A stretch of DNA of 6,764 nt from Actinomycetes bacterium. GTDB taxonomy: Bacteria; Actinomycetota; Actinomycetes; Actinomycetales; Cellulomonadaceae. The notes beneath the pieces were generated by a model, which saw only the letters and a list, made by a program, of their open reading frames with translations, did not search any database and was not told the origin of the DNA. Shown piece after piece: positions 5,757 to 6,764 of the stretch. Both the position numbers and the translations under genes were made by a program. Positions within the stretch are counted from its first letter, which is position 1; the number at the start of each line of letters is the position of its first letter. The stretch lies in NCBI GenBank assembly GCA_023389455.1, contig JAEWEJ010000287.1, positions 1 through 6,764 on the forward strand, given 5' to 3'.

Positions 5757-5774
5757 AGTACCTGCGGAGGTCCC

Positions 5775-6764
5775 ATGAACGACGGCCCCGGCGCCGGACA
5801 GGTCGCCCTGATCATCGTCCTGCTCCTCGTCCTCGTGTTCGTCGTGGTCGCGCTCGTGCGCGCGGTGCGGATCGTGCCCCAGGCGGTCGCGATCATCGTC
5901 GAGCGCCTCGGGCGGTACAACAAGACGCTCGACGCCGGCCTGCACCTGCTGATCCCGTTCGTCGACCGGGTGCGGGCGAGCGTCGACCTGCGTGAGCAGG
6001 TCGTGTCGTTCCCGCCGCAGCCGGTGATCACCTCGGACAACCTCGTGGTGAGCATCGACACGGTCATCTACTTCCAGGTGACGTCGCCCAAGGACGCGGT
6101 CTACGAGATCGCGAACTACATCACGGGCATCGAGCAGCTGACGGTGACCACGCTGCGCAACGTCATCGGGTCGATGGACCTCGAGCAGACGCTGACGAGC
6201 CGTGACCAGATCAACGGCCAGCTGCGTGGCGTCCTGGACGAGGCCACCGGCAAGTGGGGCATCCGCGTGAACCGCGTGGAGCTCAAGGCGATCGACCCGC
6301 CCGCGTCGGTGCAGGGCTCGATGGAGCAGCAGATGCGCGCCGAGCGTGACCGCCGCGCCGCGATCCTCACGGCCGAGGGCGTCAAGCAGTCGGCGATCCT
6401 CACGGCCGAGGGTGAGAAGCAGTCGGCGATCCTGCGGGCCGAGGGTGAGGCCCAGTCGGCGATCCTGCGGGCCGAGGGTGAGGCGCGCGCGATCCTCCAG
6501 GTCTTCGACGCGGTGCACCGCGGCGACGCGGACCCCAAGCTGCTGGCCTACCAGTACCTGCAGACCCTGCCGAAGATCGCGTCGAGCCCGTCGAACAAGA
6601 TGTGGTTCCTGCCGGCCGAGCTCAGCGGGGCGCTGGGATGGCTGTCCAAGGGCTTCCAGGGCGGGGGCCCGTCCGACGGCGAGTACCCGACGCGTGCCGC
6701 GGGCGACTCGCCGATCGCCGAGGGCGACCTGCCGCCGGTCTCCCTGACCGACCCGAGCGAGGCG
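5775..6764 (+). CDS. SPFH/band 7 (stomatin/QmcA-like) membrane protein, 3' end outside window
   Basis: The frame is open from ATG 5775 to the last base, giving 330 residues with no stop. GGAGG at 5766-5770 supports the start, though its spacer is only 4 nt. One hydrophobic segment (about 9-29) anchors the N terminus. The SPFH domain runs about 32-190: VPQAVAIIVERLGRYNKTLD (35-53), GLHLLIPFVDRV (55-66), DLREQVVSFPPQPVITSDN (71-89), then ALTERNATING strands ending in GIRVNRVELKAIDPP (162-176). A charged coiled coil begins at MEQQMRAERDRR (183-194) and continues as four tandem 11-residue units (196-238). The conserved LLAYQYLQTLP and KMWFLP elements lie at 256-280. The end is Gly/Asp/Pro-rich and probably disordered. 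Proteins of this family form large ring or cage oligomers on the membrane and act with NfeD proteins in membrane microdomains and protein quality control. Identity is firm; the client or cargo is unknown, and only a short C-terminal piece is likely missing. Confidence 0.93.
   Translation, partial: MNDGPGAGQVALIIVLLLVLVFVVVALVRAVRIVPQAVAIIVERLGRYNKTLDAGLHLLIPFVDRVRASVDLREQVVSFPPQPVITSDNLVVSIDTVIYFQVTSPKDAVYEIANYITGIEQLTVTTLRNVIGSMDLEQTLTSRDQINGQLRGVLDEATGKWGIRVNRVELKAIDPPASVQGSMEQQMRAERDRRAAILTAEGVKQSAILTAEGEKQSAILRAEGEAQSAILRAEGEARAILQVFDAVHRGDADPKLLAYQYLQTLPKIASSPSNKMWFLPAELSGALGWLSKGFQGGGPSDGEYPTRAAGDSPIAEGDLPPVSLTDPSEA
6360..6488 (+). repeat. Tandem 33-bp repeats within the SPFH coiled coil (three full units plus one of 30 bp)
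   Basis: Units at 6360-6392, 6393-6425, 6426-6458 and 6459-6488 encode AILTAEGVKQS, AILTAEGEKQS, AILRAEGEAQS and AILRAEGEAR. Units 1 and 2 match at 30 of 33 bases; units 3 and 4 are identical over their first 26 bases. The 11-residue period is that of a hendecad coiled coil. Such repeats are usual in this family, but the DNA-level identity suggests recent duplication or homogenisation. Confidence 0.85.

Noticed and set aside
5634..6518. A minus-strand open frame of 294 codons with a repeating T-L-G-x-x-D-R-R pattern.
   Set aside because: The pattern is only the reverse complement of the SPFH tandem repeats; the sense strand has the recognisable SPFH protein.

Overview
The window is ordinary chromosomal backbone from a high-GC Gram-positive actinobacterium. 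The strong G/C bias at third codon positions, the HrdB/SigA-type sigma factor tail, GTG starts, TAnnnT -10 elements close to start codons, and the order sigA / small zinc-binding protein / type IIA topoisomerase B subunit all point to Actinomycetota. The protein sequences look most like Cellulomonadaceae (Micrococcales), but that family-level placement is an impression from memory and not a computed result.

Layout, left to right. (1) The 3' end of the principal sigma factor gene (1-383, +), closed by a perfect 16-bp hairpin. (2) A convergent small minus-strand gene (644-874) for a Cys/His zinc-binding protein of the DUF7455 type, closed by its own perfect 16-bp hairpin, so two strong terminators sit back to back in the 260-bp gap. 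(3) A complete plus-strand gene for a GyrB/ParE-type subunit (1015-3156), probably topoisomerase IV ParE, with a -10 placed so that the mRNA is likely leaderless. (4) A two-domain GNAT acetyltransferase (3241-4266). (5) A stand-alone ABC ATPase (4331-5128), again apparently leaderless. (6) A short NfeD-type membrane protein (5222-5695), followed by (7) an SPFH/band-7 membrane protein (5775 to the window end, open at the 3' side) with four tandem 11-residue repeats in its coiled coil.

How the parts relate. Region 1-3156 is information processing: the sigma factor reads promoters of the TAnnnT class seen upstream of parE, the ABC gene and nfeD, and ParE with ParC (not in the window) would decatenate chromosomes. 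Region 4331-6764 is a membrane-associated module: NfeD and SPFH proteins are known partners in bacterial membrane microdomains, and a permease-less ABC ATPase sits just upstream. Hairpin terminators after the GNAT gene and after the ABC gene suggest that GNAT, ABC and nfeD-SPFH are largely separate transcription units, with nfeD and the SPFH gene most likely co-transcribed.

I found no mobile element, CRISPR array, tRNA, rRNA or defence system. The most interesting points are modest: two leaderless promoters, an uncharacterised zinc protein beside sigA/parE, an orphan ABC ATPase next to NfeD-SPFH, and the hendecad repeat block in the SPFH gene.
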